Assembly: GCA_030549175.1 (NCBI GenBank)
Contig: JAUKUA010000003.1
Span: 3,596,001-3,660,000, forward strand
Direction of reading: 5' to 3'
Source: Lasiosphaeris hirsuta
Lineage: Eukaryota > Ascomycota > Sordariomycetes > Sordariales > Lasiosphaeriaceae
DNA: 64,000 bases
Under the pieces are notes generated by a model. That model had not been told where the DNA came from. It ran no database searches and saw nothing but the letters and a program-made list of their open reading frames with translations. How positions within the stretch are numbered: position 1 is the stretch's first letter; each line of letters opens with the position of its first letter. Of this stretch, positions 1-12,739 are shown piece by piece. A program made the position numbers and the translations under genes.

Positions 1-644
1 CCCTGGAGAGTGACTTTGTAGAAGTAGGTCGTTGTCGTGGGTTGGGCGATGAATGCCGCCCTTGTCGTTAATACCTTTAGTTTCGCCTAGTGAATAGTAT
101 AATAGTGTTGTCTATCACCCGAGGGTAACAATGCATGTAACTAAAGTGTTTTGCTTCCTCAACGGTGGCTCGCCTCCAATGCCGGACTGCTGTTGACTGG
201 TTTGGAGTATTATTGTTAGACAGCCGTTGGCAAAAGCATCTCTGGTTTTACTGGTCTGTGGCCCATCTATGTTGTTTGGAACTCATCCTCGACTTGCCAT
301 CCATTGTTGCTATCAACGCTGGGTCTCTTGGCAATGTCGACATCTCGGTATAGATTGATCGAGGAAGCCGATTTGTAATGGCAACTTGTGCAAACTTCCG
401 GGATGTTCTACGTCCTCAAGTACTGTGAGCAAGTAGGTATCATGATAATAGCGGAATGTATCCAAGGCTATTTAATGAATGGCTATTTCCCCCATGTGAA
501 GAACAGAAATATGAAGAGCGAGTGGCAAGCCGATGAGCCTGAAAACATGCCTGCTGGGAGACACCGAAGCGAAGAACGATGTGTTTGTCCCCTCAACACC
601 TGGCGAAATGATGCGAGCGTGCCCTCCACGCAATGTCTTGCGGC
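1..644. other. intergenic, window edge
   Basis: No gene can be supported here. Short open frames on both strands lack recognisable motifs. A short hexanucleotide repeat (CCGGCT type, about 668-703) lies just downstream and is read as Glu-Pro repeats in the tail of the peptidase gene on the minus strand. Confidence 0.5.
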
Positions 645-3042
645 TCAGCGACCAAGACCCGCCCACCTCGGCTCCCGCTCCGGCTCCGGCTCCGGCTCCG
701 GCATCCATTGAAGCAATCTCTGCTTCCTCTCCGTCTCCTCCGGCCCCCTAACCACAGCCGCCCTCTCCACGCTCCCGCCCGCAGCTACAACAGCAGATGC
801 CCGCACACCCTTCCCCGTCCCGAAGCCCCCTGTCCCGTTGTATATTAGCGACCCGGGGCCGTCGTACACGGGCGCGCGGCTCTTGACCTTGTCGCGGTCG
901 AGTTGGGGGACACGTCGCCAATGGTGCCGTCCTTGTTGACGGTGCTGCCGGGGACGCACTTGGCGCCGCGCCAGGCGATGTCAGCGGCGGCTTCCCAGGT
1001 GGCGGTGATGTTGAGGATCGTCTTGGCGGTGTAGAAGAGCTTGCAGTTGGCGGCTTCGTAGACGAACTGCAGCGGCGTGTCCTTGTCGGGGCCGGTGCGG
1101 GCGTACGCGTTGCGGTAGTTGATGCCGCCGCCCGACGTCGGGGTGTGGATGAAGGGGAGGAGGGGGCGGGGTGCAGGGAGGGGAAGAGGCCGGACTGGGC
1201 GAGGACGGAGGGGATGTTGTTGTTGTTTTCTTTTACTGCGGCGTCGATGAAGTTGTATAGGTCGTGGAAGTTGAGCGACTGGGCGCCCTTGACACCCCCC
1301 ATGGCTTGCATGGGGGCGTCGAGCGGGCGGCCGCCGAGGGCGATGGTGCGGATGCTGTGCTCACGTGTCAGGAGCCCAAGCAAGGTGGGACATGTTGAGT
1401 GGCAGAAGCCGTCGGTGACGATGACGATGTCTTTTGCAGCAAAGGGCTGCTTCCGGGCCGGCTCGGATGTATTGAAGCCCGTGACCAGGAAGCCGTCGTG
1501 CTCTGGGGCGCTGAAATTCTTGCGCAAAAGGCTGGTGAGGCTATCGTGTGGGAATGTGACGGGACCATAGACATCGGACCAACTCGCAAAGGATTTGTGG
1601 TCTTTGTCAACGGTATTGTCAATGAAGAAGCGTCTTCCGTCAGGGATGTCCCACAGCATTTGGCCAATGAAGTCAAATGTGTCAAACGCACGGATGCGGC
1701 TGCCGTCCCATATGTCGGTTGTGGGAAAGAGGCTCCGGTACAGCTCAAAAGCTGGCAGGAGGTGCCCGCCCGGGTTGGCTGACAAGTCGATGATGAGCTT
1801 GGTACGGTTGGCTTTTTTGCATGCGTCAATAGTGTCGCGGACAACACGTCGAAACTCAATGAGTCCATTTCCTCTCTCTTGTTCCGGGGGAGAAAATGAC
1901 AACACTGCCATCACACACGTGTCGGTGTATGAGCCATTGAGAAAATAGCCAGATACGTTGTCGTCAAAATGCTTCTCCACAGGCCACGGATAACCAGCAA
2001 CAGTTGGATTGGGAGGTGGCAATTGTGTCGAGGTTGCTGATGGTTTCTGAACTGAAGATGGAGATGTTGTCTCTGGAGGAGGCAGTTCAAAGGCAGCATG
2101 GAGGTCGTCGCCGTCAATGATGTCGGGTGGCAATTGACCAAACACGGCAACGTTTAGAATGGTACGGGTCTGCACTCAAGCGGGACTATTAGCATCAATA
2201 TATTGGTACCATGGCGCGCGATGGTATCTCACCGTTCCATTGGAGAACCTCCATACACTTTCATCAGGTAGAGAGTCATGAAGCCTTCTGAACTCTTGGC
2301 CAAAGGAAGATGATGTATCAAAGGGAGCTGATACAAACAGCGAGTTGTACTTCGCGTCGGGGTCTTGCGATCTTGCTTTTGCAAGGGATACCAAGTACTC
2401 CTCAATAGGCACATTGTCGATGCTGATAATATCCGAGTATTGGTATCCTTGTCTAGGCCCAAAGAGGACGTCATCGAGGTCGTATATCTTAGGTGGCGAG
2501 ATACCATCTGATGAGATCGAAATGACATTTCGCGGTATGCGGAACCTAAATACTGTCAAGAGGGATGGCTTGTAATTAAAATGTCCGTCGGAGGCTTCTG
2601 TGAAGATTGAGTACAAGTCCTGTGCAAACTCCCACTGATTGGAATATCCGCCGCTGAACAACTTGGACTTGATCTCCTCCAGCCCGCCAAGGATATCAAA
2701 TCCAGGAAGAAGGTAACCGCTCGGTGGTTCGGTTAAGTCGCCAAGAGAGCTCTGGAACAACACGTAAGGGATAAGGTACTCGATGAGAGCGGCATCATTC
2801 TCGACGTCAACGGGAACGGACTTTAGGCAAGCCAGGGCTTTGGAGGGAGGAATGGGAAGCAGAGGGGAGGCGGTTCCGGAGGGCAGGGACAAACTGCTGG
2901 CTATCGCGCAAGGCTCAACATTCGTCGAGGTGCTGGCCGGCATGGGGGAGACGGTTGGGCTATCTTGGCGGCGCACCACATGGGCGTAGCTGCCGACGTT
3001 TAGACTCAACAAGAAACAAGCGAGAGTTATTATACGCATCAT
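645..3042 (-). CDS. secreted S41-family (CPAF-like) serine peptidase, frame broken twice
   Basis: Exon 1 is 3042-2233 and exon 2 runs from 2169; the 63-nt intron (2232-2170) has GTGAGA and GTGCAG ends and keeps frame. The chosen ATG opens a signal peptide (MMRIITLACFLLSLNVGSYA) followed by a Ser/Thr/Pro-rich linker. The S41 domain includes the motif TDGFCHSTC near residue 527, where the serine is the expected nucleophile. About 80 residues later the coding frame jumps at the C-run read from about 1154-1166, and again at the C-run at 905-909. Each jump is the loss of one base, and downstream similarity resumes (QFVYEAANCKLFYT, then SRAPVYDGPGSLIYNGTGGF). With both bases counted the protein would have about 778 residues. 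Either homopolymer sequencing errors or genuine decay could explain this. The ascomycete family is secreted; its substrate is unknown. Confidence 0.75.
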
Positions 3043-4822
3043 GAGAAACAAGTGATTTGCGGCCAACTGATCTCGACAATGGGTAGTCAAGAGGCCAGCC
3101 ATGCTAGCTGTTTGAGAGAGGCATGTTGGCCCGGAATTTATGTTTCCTTCAAAACTCGACGTTGTGCTGGGCATCAGTCGTCTGTTCCCGACAAGATGAT
3201 CTTGGCAAGTGAGGCAGTGGGAGGCAGATACGCCAATAGGGTGTAGATTCACTTCCAAGACCCTGCGGCTGACTAGCCCCGTGATCCGAATGCCAAAGAC
3301 GTAGTACTCCCGAAGCCGTGGTGGGTGACTATCCCCAGGCGCCCACGTACTGCCACCCTGAAGACGACGAGGCGCGGGCCGCAGACTGCTTCCCGAGTTT
3401 GATGACTTAATGACTCTGCGCTGTCGAAATCCTATGCGGCGGCCTTACAATCTTCAGTGTCTGCATGTTCTTATCAGACCTGAGATGTCAAGTGCTGCCC
3501 ATCGAGGCTAGAGATGGGATTTCCTCTCTCAGATGAGTAGTTAATCATCAACTGTCACTCGGGAGTCTTGTCATCGCTAAAGGGATGGGTGTTTAAAGCC
3601 GCTAGTATTGAGAGGAGGCACTCGTGACAACCTCAGTTACACTGGTAACGCCGGCTGCGGTATGCCCCGAAGATGAGGGTCTCGGCGGAGCTGACTGGGA
3701 CTGGCTCGGTGAAGGACCCTTCGCCTGGCGAATATGCTACATGAGACAGTGGTATGGATATCGGATCTCCTAAATGGTGGGTTGCTGTCTGTCAAACGCG
3801 TCACCGACAGCCGCCGAGTCTGAGGCGTCACGGTTGACATACGACAGCATGAAACAAGCGCTCCACGCTTGGGGGGTGTCGAAGATGGCGGGGGCTAAAT
3901 TTAACGTTGATGTCGGGGCAAACATCTAAGCCGCCACCTGACCCTCTACTCTCCATCTCAGGCGTCAAGGGTGGGTGTGGGTGTGGCGCCTTGAGTCGGG
4001 AGTGGCCAGCCGCTGGCCATACACGGTCCACCAACGTCCCTTCCCGTCGTGCAGTAGGCATCAGCCACCCAACTTCACGACGCAAGGGAAACACAGTAAA
4101 GGCTGATCACCTACTGCTGGCCAGCGCGCGGAATAATGAGAAACGGTTGGTTGTAGCAAGGCCAGGGTCGATGAAGGACACGAGTATCCGTGTGATGCAA
4201 TGACTCGGGTACCTCGGCTATGTTGATGGAAAGACGAGATGAGGGCAGCTAGGGGCATAGAAATGATGAGCACATAGTCGCGCTACTGAAATCTGACATT
4301 GCCAAGGCGAATCACTTGCAGCTGTATGTGGGTGTGGGTTGGACGGAAAAATGAGGGATATGCCCAGCGTAGAGCAACCGCGAACATGGGCCTCCATAGC
4401 GCGACTGCTCTCAGCGCAGATAACGAGATGGCCCAAGCTTCAACTCAAGGCAACGTCATGGCAGCTCCCCCACTAGCCTCGTTTGGCTGCAAGCAATCGT
4501 CACGGCGAGATAGTTCCATTCTCAAGCCAGCTCGATTACAGTACTCGTTGTCGCACTTTTTCTCAGCTAGCGCTCATTCATCCATGTCCTAGTACTTCAA
4601 GGACCGCCAATTGTTCTGACATAGTATTGTCTAACAGCCTACCTAGCAGCCCAATCCAACGACTACGATTGCTAGTCGTCGATTGACCCAAGCTCAACAG
4701 TCGCAACCGTGGAGCTCCCACTCGAACTCGCACACTTACATTGCCTCCTACGTGCCGTCAGATTGTCCCATCGTACCCTCATGCTCGCCTAGAAGACGGC
4801 TGCCGTACTCGCCCACCCGGCC
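3043..4822. other. intergenic region
   Basis: This 1.8 kb holds the upstream region of the S41 peptidase (-) and of the promethin-like gene (+), which are divergent. The open frames in it are short, overlap on both strands and carry no domain signature. No RNA gene or repeat was recognised. Confidence 0.5.
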
Positions 4823-5410
4823 ATGGTCGTGTCCAACGCAGCGGCCGGTCTGATCGGCTTCACGCAACGTCAGGTCGACCGCGTCGTCACCCCCGAGTCG
4901 CGCCAGAAAGCCTTCACACAGACTACCGACTTTGCTGCCGCCCGACCCATCCTCTTTGTACGTCCCCGATACGCCCTTCCCTTTTCCTCCTATCCCAAGT
5001 TGGTGTACCTTACTTAGCCATACCATACACTAACATTACTGCACAACTAGGCCTTCCTCCTCGCCCAACTTACCTTCTCCCTCGTCCCTCTCCTCCTATT
5101 CGCGTCCTTCGTCGCCTCGGCCTTCCTCTTCGCCTTCGGTGCCGCCCTACTTTTCACACTGTTCTGGCTGGGCGTCTCCCTCGCCATCCTTGTGCCAACC
5201 CTCTTCATCACGGGGGGCATTGGCATCTTGGCGTGGGCGTGGGCAGTCACCTCCTTCATCGCTGTACGCTGGCTGTACGGCGTGCTGCAGGGCATCGCCG
5301 GCGCCGACGGCCTCGAGCTGCGGCGGTACAACGGCAACAAGAAGAACGGGATCCAGGTGGACGTCAAGGGCGGCGAGGGCGACTCCAAGCTGGACGGTGC
5401 GGGCTACTAG
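4823..5410 (+). CDS. small integral membrane protein, promethin/LDO-like
   Basis: Two exons, 4823-4957 and 5051-5410, with a 93-nt intron (GTACGT...ACTAG), give 164 residues. The N-terminus (about 45 residues) is soluble and contains VVTPESRQKAF. Residues about 46-130 are almost continuously hydrophobic, enough for two helical hairpins or four spans (FLLAQLTFSLVPLLLFASF, LVPTLFITGGIGILAWAWA). A short hydrophilic tail with Lys/Gly/Asp follows. This topology is that of the promethin (LDAF1/LDO16) family, which works with seipin at ER-lipid droplet contacts. The assignment is by architecture rather than by a diagnostic motif. Another small ER membrane protein remains possible. Confidence 0.6.
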
Positions 5411-6776
5411 GTGGCGCCCGATACGGGCAATGTGGGCACAATTGAACCGGCCCCGACTGGCAATGGGATCGCCGGCAACCAGGCGCAGGAGCAGGTCTTG
5501 TGGGGAGAGGTTGGGGGCAGCGTATCCGGGGCGGGCTCTGAGGGGTATGCCAGTGACAGAGGAGTAACCCGAGGATTTGAGAGCCAGCGGGCGTAGCGCA
5601 AGCCGCTGCGCAATGACTACGCGACTGAAGGACGCAGCCTGGGGTATTTTTCACTCCCGAATCTCCCCGCGAGAAAGAGTTCTTTGCCCCGAAGTAAGCT
5701 TCACTTGGGAGGGGGCTTGGATGCTAGTACCGAAGAATTTCGCTCCCTCGGGCGAAGGGAGTAGTCGTATCTTTTTCTTTACCGCTAATGTGGTGATGTC
5801 ATCGTGTCATGGTGTTACTGGCGGCATTGGGGTGGTTGAAGAGGAGGACATGGCCATCACCTTCGCCTTACTGGGAGGCCTGTTTGTATCATTTACGAGT
5901 AGAGATGGGCGAGTAGAAGCAGAATTGATTGCCTCTTGAACGACTAGGATTATCCCGAGCCTTGGTGCCACGCGTACTAAGCCCTGATACACAGTCAATA
6001 GTAATCCAAGAGTAAATGCGGTGGTTTTGTCTATCTCTTTCATCTTATTAGCCTGCTAATGTACACACCACCCATCTAGAGAGATCGGTATGATACCTGC
6101 GCTCCGTTTTTGTAGGGAAACGAGACACCGAGCACTCTAACTCGACATTCCCATTCTCTAGACGCATCATCACCACCCTCCTAGCAGACAGCAATGCGAA
6201 CCACGACGAGACACCCAACAAAGAAAGCAAATGCCATCAACAAGTCTGATTATCCCCCGGCCGTATGTTGTATGTTGCGATGCCCTCTTTCTGTAGTTCT
6301 CGCTCTAATTCTAGCCTAGCTCAAGGCCATCGCCCTCAGGATAATATGTCGTGGCGACGTACTCATCTCCATCCTCCATCTCCCCGGAGGAAGTAAACGC
6401 AAACCAGCCCACAATAACAACTCTAGAAAAGTAGAATAGGAAAAGGAAAAAAAAAAAAAAAGAACCAGTATAGCCGTGCTCGACGTTGCTTGCCCAGCTC
6501 GTTATTCCCCGAACACCATTCCGAATGCCCATGAAAAGCAGGCGCACATATTTTGTTCCGCTCCCGTGATAAGCCATATGCAAATGGACTCTCATATTCC
6601 TACAATACATCATCATCCTACCGTCTTCATAACACCTGATGTAAAGAGGACAGCAATATTGCCGCTGTCGATGTCGTAGATCAACGTCGGGAAGTGTGGC
6701 GATATGAAAGTTGGCCGGCCAAGATCTGAAGATGCATCTCTTTTGATTCCTCTTCGGCGCCATGGGTTGACAGCGA
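5411..6776. other. intergenic region between convergent genes
   Basis: This region contains the 3' flanks of the promethin-like gene (+) and INO80 (-). There is an A-rich run near 6447-6462. No additional gene, RNA or repeat family could be supported. Confidence 0.5.
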
Positions 6777-9700
6777 CTACACTTCGCCATCGGCGATGGC
6801 CAAACGCTGCTTCGTGGTCTTGGCCTTCTTGCTTCCACCCTTCTTGCGCTTGCCGCCGCGCGCGTCTGCCGGCTCATTGACAGTCGGCGTAGCAGCGCCA
6901 GAGCCTTTGTTGTCATCAAAGTTACCCTCACCTGCAGGTATTTGACTCAGCCTAAAGTCCTCTGGCCCAAGACTAGGGAATGACTCACCCTCGTGATACA
7001 TTTCGTCCAAGCTAACAGCCCCCCCATCAGCTCCGCGCTTCCGCTTGCCGCCCTTCTTTTTCTGCAGCTTGTCAAACTCGCCGCTCTCAAGAAGCTCCTT
7101 CTCGCGCCGTTCAATGAGCTCTGCCTGTTCGTCGTCTGCCAGCCACATAGCGATATCACGGTTGCGGTTCTCGGGGGCCCTACGTCCGGAGAAGTCCACG
7201 CCACCGGCGCCACCCGACGAGCCGCCAGTGATAACAACACGTTGGACCTCTTCCTTCTGCATGGCTCGCTTCCGGATACGTTCCTCGATTGTGCCGCGCG
7301 TGATGAGACGGTAGACAGTAACTTGTCGGGTCTGGCCGAGACGATGAGCACGATCCATGGCTTGCGAATCGATCGTCGGGTTCCAGTCCGAATCGTAGAA
7401 GATGACAGTGTCCGCACTTGTCAAATTGATACCAAGACCACCGGCACGGGTCGATAGAAGGAAAATGAAAATCTCTGGTCGGGTCTGGAAGTCCGCCACA
7501 GTATCTCGTCTATCCTCCAACTTGGTTGAGCCGTCAAGGCGGCAGTACTTATAGTTGCGATACGTGAGGTACTCCTCCATCAAGTCGATCATGCGCGTCA
7601 TCTGGAAGTAAAGCAGCACACGGTGGCCACCTTCTTTCAGATTCCGCAAAAGCTCATCGAGCTTCGCAAGTTTACCAGAGTCGGTAACAAATCTGCGCAT
7701 GGAAGGCACAGTAATGTTGGTGAAACGCCTCTTCTCGTTGTCTGGAGCCGGCAGCAGCGGCGGAAGAGGGAATTGTGCGAGTGGCACCTTCTGGGTTACC
7801 AGAGCCCTCTCCTGCAGAACGGTAGGTCCGTAAAGAGCCTTGCGAATAGGGGCGTTGAACATGATAGTTTCACGCTCAATGACAGATGCGCGACTATCGC
7901 AAACAACCTCAATAGGTGGAGCTGTGGCACGCCGGGTGGCGGCCTGCTCAAGACGACCGAGACCAAGGGTGTCGTACGTGGAGCGCGCAATGTTCATGAG
8001 GCTGCCGAGAAGCCCCTGCTGAGTGACACCGGCTAGGGCCACATGACTCTCCCGCTCTCCGATCTGGAACAAAGCATGCGAAGGCGTCCAATTCTTGTCT
8101 TCAGGATCGCTGTAGACAATATTCATGCCACCAAGCCGCTTCTTCTTAGCAGCAAGGTCCACAGCACGGGTGAAGATATCCTTGTGGCTTGCCTGGAATA
8201 CTTCTTGCGGACTGTTGTCTGCAAACCGGAGCCACGAGAAGTTACCGGCTCCCGCCGAGCTATCACGAACATTGTCCGGTGTCCAAATGTTCAACATGTG
8301 ATCCAGATATTTATTTCGGAACCCAGCAGTGGGATTGTCAGGACCCGACTTGTACAACCTGCCGCCATCCCGCCAAATGAGCTTGGGCAGTTCATACTGG
8401 ATCAAGCTGCGAGAAGAATAGCCGACAGAGACATTCACGCCTTCGCGGATGAAGGAGGCAGTCTCGGCAAAGTATCCAGAGGAGTATGGCGAAGTCGTGT
8501 CAGCACGCTCGAATAGATCAGGATGGTTGCAGACCTTCCGAAACTGCATGACGAGATTCATGAGACTAGCAGAATCATCGTCGCCGAGCGTGGCCTTCTC
8601 GATGAGATCCATGATACTGATCTGGTTGCGGAGATTCGCGTACATTGCTCGCTGGCGATATGTGAGGTCGCAGAACACATCGAGCTCGATCTTGTCGCCG
8701 AGTTCCTTCTGGACATGCTTCTTGACACGACGGAGCATGAATGGTTTCAAGATCATGTGCAGGCGCTTGAGCTGGTCCTCATTGAGCTTCGTGTTGCTCT
8801 GCGCGTGCGATTCGATGTCCTTGGAAAACCATTCGCTGAATTCATCGTGAGAATCGAATAGAGACGGCATGATGAAATGCAAAAGCGCCCAGAGTTCTTG
8901 CATGTTGTTCTGGATGGGAGTACCGGTCAGAAGCAGTCGGTTTCGGCAGTGGAAACCCAGCAGGCACTTCCAACGCGAACTTTGGGAACTCTTGATGGCC
9001 TGTGCCTCATCGAGAATCATGTACTGCCACTTCATTTTCTGGAAGTAGGCAACATCGGAGACGACAAGTTGGTAAGAGGTGATCATGACGTGAAACGCGG
9101 CGTCCTTCTTGTAGGTGGTGTGCTTGCGATCCCAAAACTTCCGGAGAACCTTGCGGTCACCAGCAGTGCCCCAGTAGGGTAGCACCTTGAACTGCGGAAC
9201 GAATTTCGCTATCTCCTGCTGCCAGTTGTGCAGCGTCGAGGCGGGAGCGACAACAAGGAAAGGCCCCCAAATATCGTACTTTTCCGCTAAGTAGGCCATG
9301 ACCGAGATTGACTGAACAGTTTTGCCGAGGCCCATCTCGTCGGCAAGAATACCGTTGATGCCCTGCTCGTATAAGTTGACAAGCCAGTTGAGACCCTTGA
9401 GCTGATACTCTTTCAGCTGGCAGTTCAGCAATTTCGGCTGCTCAATCTCAACATCGCCCATTCCGGTTGGGTTCTGGAAATTCATCTCGCCATCTTCGTC
9501 CATATCATCTTGCCCCTTGTTGAACTCTCTCGCCTTCCTCTGGGCTTCGGCAATGGCATTTTGAGCATTTGCCATAGCTGCGGCACGAAGTGTTGACTCG
9601 TCATCAGCGTCGAAGTCCAGGTTCTCGAAGTTGGTGACCTTGGCGCCAACAGGTCCGGTAGGCTCGTCCACATCGAGCGAAACATCCGGGATCTTGTCGC

Positions 9701-12700
9701 TGTCATGCTTGATTTCGTCAGGATGGTCTGTGCTTCGCTCAACCTCGTTCGTCTTGATCTTCTTGCCGATGAAGTGAGAGTACAGTTCTGTTTGTGAGAT
9801 GAGGAAGTTGAGCTTTCTCTTCTGGCGGGCGGCTTCACGATCGGCCTCCTCTCTGCGGGCATTTTCGAGCTCCTGCTTCTCGGCGGCCTTCCGCAAATCG
9901 CGCTCTTCACGTTCATTGCGTTTCCAAAAGCCCATCATGTCACGCATGACGCGCTTGGCACGAGCCTGGAGATCTTTCGTGCCTTTGTTTGTGCGAAGCT
10001 GCCATCTCTTGGCTTCCTTGGACGCGAGAATAGCTGTCTTCTTGAGGTTGGACGCCTTGGTGGAATAGGAGTCGGTCGCAAGTCTGAAGACCTTGTTGAC
10101 GTCTTTCCTAGCCAAATCGCGCCAGATCTGGTCGTAGATCTGATTGAAGCCCTTGGACTGAAACTTGAGCTCAAGAGGATCTTTAGGCTCCTCGACAACC
10201 TTCTCCTTCTCTTTAGGCTCCTTGGGCTCCTTGTTCTCCTTGTCCTTGTCGACTTCTTCCTTGGGAACTTTGGCCTTGCTGAGCTTGATGCGGATCTTGC
10301 TGGTCTCATCTTTACTGGGCAGTTCCTCGCCAGCATCCAGAGCAGCCTGGGCAGCCTCGGCCGAGTCCTTCTCTGCCTGCTTCTGCTCCTTGGATTTCTT
10401 CAGTCGGGTGCCAGCTCGGCCCTTGCCCTTACCCTTTCCGGGCTCTAGACTCTCGGCTTGGAAGGTTGTCATCGTGCCGCCGTCGAGGTTAGGTTCGATC
10501 GCTCCAAGGTTGCGCGCAGGGCCCTTGATCCCCTTTTGTAGAATCATCTTAGTCTGCTGTACCTTCTTGTTGGCACGTTCGGCTTCCCGCATGTATCTCA
10601 GTCGCTCGGTCTCGTCCTGGGCTGCGGATGCTCGGGCGAGGGCGGCAGCTTTCTGTTCCATGGTGGTAGCCATGGACTTCTCGCGGCGTCTCTTGCGCTG
10701 CATATCCTTCTTGCGCTCCTTTTCAGCAAACAATTCGCGCTCCCGAACCTCATTAAGAGCTTCATCGTAGAACAGATCATCATAACGCCTCTTTCCAAGA
10801 TCGGAATGCACTTTAAGCTTCACAACCTCGGCTTGTGTGTAGTCGCCTCGGCGGCTCTGGCGTTGTGAGAGATCTCTGTTGTTCATTTCTTGTTTGCGAC
10901 GCGCGCTACGCTCCTTCCACGACTTGATTTCTTCCTCAAACTCGTCCTCTTCGACACCTTCGGCCTCGAATTGATCCATGATTTCTTGGATCTTTTTCTC
11001 CTTGTCAGCGGAAAACGTCTTTTGCTTTGGGTGGCCATTTGCCAGCCGCTTCACGGGCACCCGTGCTGGGGCCGGCGTCTCGAGTTTCGAGGAGGCGCGA
11101 CGCGAGGGCTTAGGTGTCGACTCCGCGTTCTTGATATCTGAGACGCGCGACTTTCTGCCCTGACGAGGCAGCTTCTTTTCCTTATCCACTCTGTCCATTC
11201 TTTCGGGGCGGTCTGACTTCTCGACTTTGATGAGCGTGTCATCACCGAGCGGCGACGTGGGTCGAGGTTTGGGAACAGGTTCGGCACTTGAGAGGATATT
11301 TGAAAAGGACATGACGCCAGCGGCACGACTTGGGGTCTGGTGGGGGGGCAGTCAACAAAGTTAGCGTATGAAGCATCATCTTATCTTTGGTCGAGGGAAA
11401 CCTTACACCTGCAGCAGCCGCGAGCTTAGATGAGGGTGCGGGCGACTCGGTCCGCGCCAAAGCTGGCAATGCAGTCGATGTCGCGCCGTTCTTGCCAGGG
11501 CCGGGCATGGGGGCGTGTCGTATACTTGGTGACGCCATTTTCGGCGGTCTGGGTGATGGACTGATGGATCCTGCAGCGGGGGCAGGATAGGGATGGGTGA
11601 CGGGGCTCCGCGGGGGGAAATTCGATGTTGCGGGTGATGCGTAGTTGCCGTTGTAGAACTCGGTGGAGGATTGTGAATGATGGTAGGGATCACGAGTCTG
11701 TTGGGTGGCGTGGAAAATTTGGGTCAGTCGCTCGCCCTGGCACAATAGGTGGGTTTGGGGGGCAGATGTGCTTCAATAGGATGGACAATAGGTGCAGTTT
11801 TGTCCGCGAAACGAAAAATTTAGAAGCATTGAGGTGGGAAGTGGCCCCCTGCGCGGACCCAAAATCATGGGCGAATAGGTGGTGATGGGGGGAACCAATG
11901 TGCGGCAGGGTGAAGGGAGGGCGACGGGGTGTTGGTGGTGAAAAGGAAAAATAAAGCTGGGACTTGAGACTTGGGAATTGAGAATTGGCGCTGGGGTGCC
12001 CAAAGCTTCGATTGCTCTGGACTGCTCTGTTGCTTACCTTTGGTGTCGAAACCTGCGTCGCGCTGTTTCGCCAGGAGCCCGTGTCAGAAACCCTCCGCTC
12101 ACGCTCTTTCTTGGGCCCCGCGTCGGCGGTTGGGTCGTAGAAGCTGCTGCCCGCCACGCTTGATTTTTCGCGTACCGTCTCGCGGTCACGATCACGATCA
12201 CGATCACCACGGTCACCTCGAAGATCGGCTGGGTAGTAGGCGGGGGGCGCGTGCAACGGCGACCGTGGCGGCCGCTGCAGGTTTGACGAGCCTGGAACTG
12301 CACCTGCCGGTGCTACCGACGAGGTCGATGATGATGCTGCTGCTACTACTACTGAGGCGATGGCCGACGGCGCTTGTAGCGGTGGTGGTGGTGGTGGTGG
12401 TGGTAGCGGCGCGGCTGCCGACATGAATGGATTGTTCAGGATCGACCGCGTGCCAGAGAGTTGGCTGCCGCCCGTGTGGGAAGATGGCGTCGAGGCAGAA
12501 TAGGGGTTAGGGTGATGGAAGTCAGCCTGAGTCGGTGATCTCAAACTGAACGACGGCGGATGCGCCCTTGGAGGCGCTGGTCCTGATGCTGACGGTGCCT
12601 GGGGGGCCGAGCTCACGGGATTTAGGATGTCGCGTAACAGCCCTCCCCGCGGAGCTCGATCCTCACTCGCGGCCCCATTGCTCCCGTCCTCGTCGAAATG

Positions 12701-12739
12701 AGGCGGGCGCTGCAGCACCGTCGAGAAGTGATTGTCCAT
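6777..12739 (-). CDS. INO80: INO80 chromatin-remodeling ATPase
   Basis: Three exons (12739-12038, 11697-11407, 11336-6777), all joined in phase 0, give 1850 residues, a usual size for filamentous fungi. Residues 1-330 are low complexity: Pro-rich tracts (a run of eight Pro) and an Asp-Arg repeat. A basic, Lys/Glu-rich region follows, then the DBINO domain (about 735-860). The SNF2 ATPase core has [11 protein letters not shown] (Walker A, near 993) and a DEAQ box (near 1105). A long INO80-type insertion separates it from the helicase C lobe ([13 protein letters not shown] near 1600, [16 protein letters not shown]). The tail is basic ([18 protein letters not shown]). INO80 slides and edits nucleosomes (H2A.Z/H2A.B exchange) in the nucleus. 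The first intron (340 nt) is long for this genome. Introns are GTAAGC...ACAG and GTAAGG...CCAG. Confidence 0.97.
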
